Source: Vibrio aestivus
GTDB lineage: Bacteria; Pseudomonadota; Gammaproteobacteria; Enterobacterales; Vibrionaceae
Length of the DNA stretch: 56,960 nucleotides
Assembly (NCBI GenBank): GCA_003263845.1
Contig: JYJN01000029.1
Span: forward strand, 1-56,960
Direction: 5' to 3'
Shown here: positions 56,502 through 56,960 of the stretch, one piece after another
Position numbering within the stretch: the first letter of the stretch is position 1
Layout of the letters: every line of letters starts with the position of its first letter
Program-made: the position numbers and the translations under genes
The notes under the pieces: model-generated
What the model was told of the DNA's origin: nothing
The model's database searches: none
Seen by the model: the letters and a program-made list of their open reading frames with translations, nothing else

Positions 56502-56960
56502 GGCTTTGTTGCGTAAATCGATTGAACTAAATCAGGAACTTACGATCTGATCGGCTACATCCATAAATCGTTGTAGCCTTATGCCTAAACCTCGATACAA
56601 AACAACCAACTGGAAGCAGTACAACAAAACCCTTATTAACCGTGGTTCTCTGACCTTCTGGATTGATGAGGAAGCAATCGCCGAATGGAGTCAAAGCAAG
56701 CAGAACAAGCGAGGTAGGCCTCGTCGATTCAGCGACTTAGCCATTACTACTGCACTCATGGTGAAACGAATCTTCTCTATGCCATTGAGAGCACTGCAAG
56801 GATTTATAGATTCACTGTTTAAGTTGGCTAACATCCCTCTCACCTGTCCGCACTACACTTGTATCAGCCGACGAGCCAAGCAAGTTGAGGTTTCATTTAA
56901 GACAAAAACCAGAGGTGCGATACAACACTTAGCCATTGATGCCACTGGCCTCAAGGTTTA
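56502..56960 (+). mobile_element. IS5-family (IS903-like) insertion sequence, 3' part beyond window
   Basis: Begins with the terminal sequence GGCTTTGTTGCGTAAATC, characteristic of the IS903 group ends, and carries a transposase frame from 56581. The right end and target duplication lie outside the window, so insertion boundaries cannot be confirmed. Confidence 0.85.
56581..56960 (+). CDS. IS5-family transposase, C-terminally cut by window edge
   Basis: 126 codons visible from ATG 56581. Opening MPKPRYKTTNWKQYNKTLI, then the basic KRGRPRRFSDLAITTALMV, the helix RALQGFIDSLFKLANIPL and CPHYTCISRRAKQ are the N-terminal hallmarks of IS903-type transposases. The first catalytic Asp of the DDE triad is in LAIDATGLK at the very end. 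The remaining D and E would follow in the next ~180 residues. Confidence 0.9.
   Translation, partial: MPKPRYKTTNWKQYNKTLINRGSLTFWIDEEAIAEWSQSKQNKRGRPRRFSDLAITTALMVKRIFSMPLRALQGFIDSLFKLANIPLTCPHYTCISRRAKQVEVSFKTKTRGAIQHLAIDATGLKV

Overview
The window looks like chromosomal DNA of a marine Vibrio or close relative. The reasons are the gene repertoire (linked transaldolase and transketolase, a GH18 chitinase, a MsrA-MsrB fusion, formate-THF ligase behind a PurR-type box, LruC/GEVED surface protein, T6SS cargo modules), the moderate GC content and the strong Shine-Dalgarno sequences. No rRNA, tRNA or CRISPR array was recognised.

Layout. 1-6.2 kb: the 3' end of a quiC-type 3-dehydroshikimate dehydratase, then a LacI regulator and a cellobiose/chitobiose-type PTS operon (IIB-IIC-IIA plus a TIM-barrel-like protein) behind a 33-bp perfect palindrome. 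6.6-14.8 kb: regulator/enzyme pairs (membrane AraC-type regulator plus exported cysteine hydrolase; LysR with an NmrA-like reductase; RibD/DHFR-like reductase with a TetR regulator sharing a 31-bp palindrome) and a large lipoprotein. 14.9-20.4 kb: divergent aroE-aroQ and ligK-ligU-ligI-ligA-ligB. With quiC this gives a route from quinate/shikimate through protocatechuate 4,5-cleavage to pyruvate and oxaloacetate. ligC and ligJ are not in the window. 20.6-25.4 kb: an orphan T6SS-type Tle1/DUF2235 lipase effector, a small lipoprotein (likely immunity) and a protein whose C-terminus resembles ADP-ribosyltransferases. 25.5-49 kb: mostly core genes: NlpE-like lipoprotein, 2OG oxygenase, outer-membrane protein, chemoreceptor, tkt, tal, SorC regulator, chitinase, rhodanese, LruC pair, moeB, moeA, folE, msrAB, histidine kinase, fhs. 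49.3-56.4 kb: a second T6SS cargo module: DUF6484 protein, PAAR-like (DUF4150) effector with a C-terminal AHH nuclease, and tandem Imm11-type immunity paralogues with one more copy upstream. The window ends inside an IS5-family (IS903-like) element.

A pervasive feature affects how everything is read. About twenty places carry a single-base indel, nearly always a lost base and often in a short homopolymer, after which the same protein family continues in another frame. They hit housekeeping genes (moeA, moeB, fhs, aroQ) as well as effectors. The simplest explanation is uncorrected sequencing or assembly error rather than mass pseudogenisation. One such lost base probably also created the apparent LigK-LigU fusion. 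Broken genes are therefore given here as whole ancestral spans with the break point named.

The most promising material for something undescribed is the ART-like protein at 24210-25435, followed by the PAAR/AHH effector with its expanded immunity array.
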